Shown one piece after another: positions 61,497-64,000 of a DNA stretch of 64,000 nucleotides. Source of the stretch: Verrucomicrobiales bacterium (GTDB lineage Bacteria; Verrucomicrobiota; Verrucomicrobiia; Verrucomicrobiales; DEV007). Under the pieces are notes generated by a model. It ran no database searches. It worked only from the letters and a program-made list of their open reading frames with translations, and was not told the DNA's origin. Made by a program: the position numbers and the translations under genes. The stretch covers positions 186,375-250,374 of the forward strand of contig JARGPJ010000006.1 in the NCBI GenBank assembly GCA_029212615.1, written 5' to 3'. Within the stretch, counting starts at the first letter, position 1. Each line of letters begins with the position of its first letter.

Positions 61497-62720
61497 CTAA
61501 AAATCGGGACTCGTGGGAAACAGGGTATTCTGCGGGCCTATCGGTTCGGGTTCAGCGGATGCCTCCACCCGAAACTCACTTAACTCCTCAGGCATCTCGA
61601 TTCTATCTTGTAAGCGATCACGATAATATAACTCAATCACATATCCGTAATATCTCCTGATGCCAAGTTCTCTTACCTCTTCTTCCGTAAAAACCGGCTG
61701 CTGATAATCAACGATGATCTCCTCCTTACCGCCATCGATCCAATCGTATGGAACTGAAGGATAATCATAGGAAGTATCTGCGGTCGAGGGATTAATCGTC
61801 GTGCCATCCACCTCATCATAAAAGTAGACGAGAAGCGACATCTCAGACCCCTCAAGTCGATTGGCCGGATCTGCATCAACTACAATCCGCAATGACACTT
61901 TCTGACCGTGCTCACCGGGTGACTCTTCCTCCACCTTTATCTCTCCAATCCTCATGAGCTGACCCGATGCGCCCTCAGCGGGAGCCTGCTCCCCCTTCAA
62001 CTGCCTCTCAGCCAATTCATAGTATGCCCCGGCCCGCACCGCACCCAGTGACATAAGTTTTTCCCAATAAACCGTGGCCCTCTCATCAAGCCCCATCTGA
62101 CTGAAAGTCGCGCCCATCTCCGCAAGGATGCGAGGATGCTCAGGCAGAGCTGACTCCGCTTCACGGAGAGCTTGCAGCGCGCCTGACATATTCCCCGCCG
62201 CCCGCAGTTCCTCGCCTGCAGAAACAAGGCGCTCAAGAATCGGATCCTGAATCGCCTCAGCCTCAAAAGCGGCGGAGGAAAGCGACTCTGACAGGGAGGG
62301 GGCAGCGGTATCAGCCGGACCAACAAAGGACAGCCCCTGCATCGGGTTCGTCGACTGAGTCGGTGACCGCAGAGACTGCTCTGATTCGGGAACAGGCTCC
62401 AACGCAATCGACTCCAATGGCCCCGGTGGCATCTGCGCCGGCTTCTCAGCCACCTCGCTACTCAGCTCCGACACCGCTTCCGTCATCGGCGAGATTTGCA
62501 CCGGATCTTGCGCACGGGTTGCCATTAGGGGCTCCGGGAATGGCTGAGTAAGAGCTGGAGGAGCCGTCCCTGCCGTGACGACAAAAGATTGCTCCGGCTT
62601 TGTCATGACCGCCCAGATCACCGCGAACAACTGCACCGCGGCAACGAGACCAATGGTCCACATTGCCGTGTGAAAAGTCCGCCCGTAGACAGGTCGATTC
62701 GATAACATGTTTTCCGCCAT
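61497..62720 (-). CDS. membrane-anchored TPR-like protein of unknown function
   Basis: 407 aa. One membrane helix at about 15-38 (FHTAMWTIGLVAAVQLFAVIW) is followed by a low-complexity Pro/Ser linker, helical TPR-like repeats around 170-235 (LREAESALPEHPRILAEMGA) and a beta-rich C-terminal domain (KVSLRIVVDADPANRLEGSE). It is the first gene of a minus-strand unit, 11 bp before the pseudokinase gene, and divergent from bactofilin. It may be a scaffold partner of that pseudokinase (inference). Confidence 0.75.
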   Translation of the reverse strand: MAENMLSNRPVYGRTFHTAMWTIGLVAAVQLFAVIWAVMTKPEQSFVVTAGTAPPALTQPFPEPLMATRAQDPVQISPMTEAVSELSSEVAEKPAQMPPGPLESIALEPVPESEQSLRSPTQSTNPMQGLSFVGPADTAAPSLSESLSSAAFEAEAIQDPILERLVSAGEELRAAGNMSGALQALREAESALPEHPRILAEMGATFSQMGLDERATVYWEKLMSLGAVRAGAYYELAERQLKGEQAPAEGASGQLMRIGEIKVEEESPGEHGQKVSLRIVVDADPANRLEGSEMSLLVYFYDEVDGTTINPSTADTSYDYPSVPYDWIDGGKEEIIVDYQQPVFTEEEVRELGIRRYYGYVIELYYRDRLQDRIEMPEELSEFRVEASAEPEPIGPQNTLFPTSPDF

Positions 62721-62969
62721 AAACTTATCCAGATCACCTACATTAAAAGCTTCACTCCTTCAGACCTGCTTGAGCCCGTCGAAACATAAGGGCTGCCATC
62801 CTATTTTCAACTGACACCATCAGCACTGTTCGCAGGCGAAAACAGGTGCCAATGGCAGATTTTAAAAAAAAGACTCAACATCCTGACATTTCGACGCTAA
62901 ATTCCAAACGACTCGGATCGGAATCAGCCGTTCGCGAGCTTCTTATTTGAATCCAAACGATTTCATCAC

Positions 62970-63287
62970 GTGAGCAGTCATTTATCTAGCGACATCCAGA
63001 TCGAAGGAGATCTGAATTGTTCCACCGATCTTATTTTCGACGGGGCAATCACCGGCAATATCAACTCCAAAGGAAGTCTCACGATCGGGCAGAATGCCTC
63101 CGTAAAAGGCGACCTGAAGGCTGAAAAAGCAGTTATCGAAGGCAAGGTCAACGGAAGTGGAAGCTTCAGTTCCTGCCGCCTCTCCCCTACTTCCGTTATC
63201 ACCGGCTCGGTTAGCACCGTCAGCCTTCAGATGGAAGAGGGTGCCTCTCTCGAGGGCCAGTGCAAAGTGGGCAAAGCCAAGGCGTAA
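62970..63287 (+). CDS. bactofilin (polymer-forming cytoskeletal protein)
   Basis: 105 aa from a GTG start at 62970 with no clear Shine-Dalgarno. The central repeats DIQIEGDLNCSTDLIFDGAITG, LTIGQNASVKGDLKAEKAVI and SVITGSVSTVSLQMEEGASL form the right-handed beta-helix of DUF583 proteins, which polymerise without nucleotides and organise cell-shape or envelope enzymes. It is short for the family but complete. Terminator at 63319. Confidence 0.93.
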   Translation: MSSHLSSDIQIEGDLNCSTDLIFDGAITGNINSKGSLTIGQNASVKGDLKAEKAVIEGKVNGSGSFSSCRLSPTSVITGSVSTVSLQMEEGASLEGQCKVGKAKA

Positions 63288-63318
63288 TCCTCTTTTCACC
63301 ACATCCATTTCAAGAACA

Positions 63319-63342
63319 CCCCGGAGCAATCCGGGGTTTTTT
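63319..63342 (+). terminator. rho-independent terminator after the bactofilin gene
   Basis: CCCCGG (63319-63324) pairs with CCGGGG (63331-63336) around a 6-nt loop, followed by TTTTTT. Confidence 0.9.
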
Positions 63343-63456
63343 GTGCCCTCTTGAACAGAGTCCGGGAGATAAGCGCAGGATAAGAATTTTCGAAGTCGAA
63401 ACACGGAAGAGATCACAACCAGCTATCTCACTGACAGAGAACGTAAAAGCTCGACC

Positions 63457-64000
63457 TCACCAAAGTGGAGCACCAATCACGTCCTTCTGAAGATCACGAA
63501 GGACCCGTAGCTCCCCCCAATCGGCACCCCGCATCTTTCGCGCGCCCGTTTCACGCGTTTCCCCGTAGCGCTGCCGTCGTTTCTGCTCACGGGAAAAAAC
63601 TTCGTTCACAAAACCCGCCGTTCCGAGGATGGCTCCATCGCAAAAATACCTCACTCGATGCCGCAAGATTCGACGAACCGGAATCATACCCTGGTTCGGC
63701 AATCCCTCGTCTACCTGTGCACCCGTAACCCCACGACGGCCGCGATCGCACCCCGCTTCGTCTGCACCCTGCTCCTGCCCATCATCATAAAGGAACAGGC
63801 GGTAGCGATTCTGCGTTCGACGCCAATCGGCTTTATAGCCCCCATCTTGCAGCGATTCGCTCAAGGCAGTGCCCAGACCGACTCTAGCCTGCTTCGCTCC
63901 CCGCGTTGCTGATACCGCTTCGGCATACCCACACCAACGATAGTCCTCCGGATTCTTTACGATTCCGGCCCTCACCGGATTGAGATCAATGTATGCAGCC
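63457..64000 (-). CDS. REP-associated tyrosine transposase (RAYT), C-terminal part, partial
   Basis: At least 181 aa running off the right edge of the window; the true start is outside, although an internal GTG at 63975 is in frame. AAYIDLNPVRAGIVKNPEDYRW is the RAYT/TnpA_REP block containing the conserved Tyr region, and RVRYFCDGAILGTAGFVNEVF with GARKMRGADWGELRVLRDL is the C-terminal extension of long RAYTs. These HUH-type single-strand nucleases mobilise REP palindromes. No REP-like repeats were seen in the window. The catalytic His pair lies beyond the edge. Confidence 0.9.
   Translation of the reverse strand, partial: AAYIDLNPVRAGIVKNPEDYRWCGYAEAVSATRGAKQARVGLGTALSESLQDGGYKADWRRTQNRYRLFLYDDGQEQGADEAGCDRGRRGVTGAQVDEGLPNQGMIPVRRILRHRVRYFCDGAILGTAGFVNEVFSREQKRRQRYGETRETGARKMRGADWGELRVLRDLQKDVIGAPLW

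Noticed and set aside
62721..62969. Possible gene between the TPR-like protein and bactofilin
   Set aside because: The 249 bp have stops in all frames and no clear structure; most likely a divergent promoter region.

Overview
The window looks like a chromosomal segment of a Verrucomicrobiota bacterium (Verrucomicrobiae; genus not resolvable from sequence alone). The grounds are the mix of secreted sulfatases, BD-FAE type esterases, hydroxypyruvate-isomerase-like TIM barrels, Gfo/Idh/MocA oxidoreductases, PQQ-like propellers and SUMF1/PEGA proteins, the moderately high GC, and the frequent lack of a clear Shine-Dalgarno sequence in front of good start codons. No rRNA, tRNA, CRISPR array or intact insertion sequence was seen. 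Coding density is high, with many 4-bp start/stop overlaps and two convergent pairs sharing a CTAG.

Layout. 1-12 kb: catabolic and secreted enzymes (end of a cytochrome-like protein, sulfatase, Bax-inhibitor-1 protein, rRNA methyltransferase, DUF533 protein, HGSNAT-like acetyltransferase plus second sulfatase, EamA exporter, then an esterase/2OG-dioxygenase/esterase/aldehyde dehydrogenase run). 12.3-13 kb: a low-GC HEPN (AbiU2-like) island gene. 13-19 kb: TIM barrels, a glycine-rich RRM protein, desaturase, BASS transporter and FG-GAP protein. 19-24.6 kb: a minus-strand run of two transglutaminases, an M14-like peptidase, an esterase and an unknown protein. 24.7-27.9 kb: fmt, pyrH, frr and a beta-helix acyltransferase-like gene. 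27.9-29.5 kb: an NRAMP-like transporter bracketed by two copies of the 3' end of the next gene.

29.4-38.1 kb: a minus-strand operon for a dedicated type II fatty-acid-like pathway (two ketosynthases, KR, FabL-type enoyl reductase, tandem hot-dog dehydratase, extended ACP, membrane O-acyltransferase, and a fusion of holo-ACP synthase with an LpxL-like acyltransferase). It has every step of a saturating elongation cycle and a transferase to unload the product, and is the most system-like part of the window. 38.2-38.4 kb: a probable 6S RNA. 38.4-42.9 kb: pheT, pheS, rplT, rpmI, without infC.

43-53 kb: MoxR/DUF58, carbohydrate-related enzymes, a phosphoesterase, an oxidoreductase, a PQQ-like protein, an outer-membrane-like barrel, GH16 and a catalytically dead esterase paralogue. 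54-63.3 kb: a PEGA-SUMF1 membrane protein, rpsA, and a three-gene unit containing a pseudo-receiver/pseudokinase/SUMF1 fusion, divergent from a bactofilin. The window ends in a RAYT-type transposase gene.
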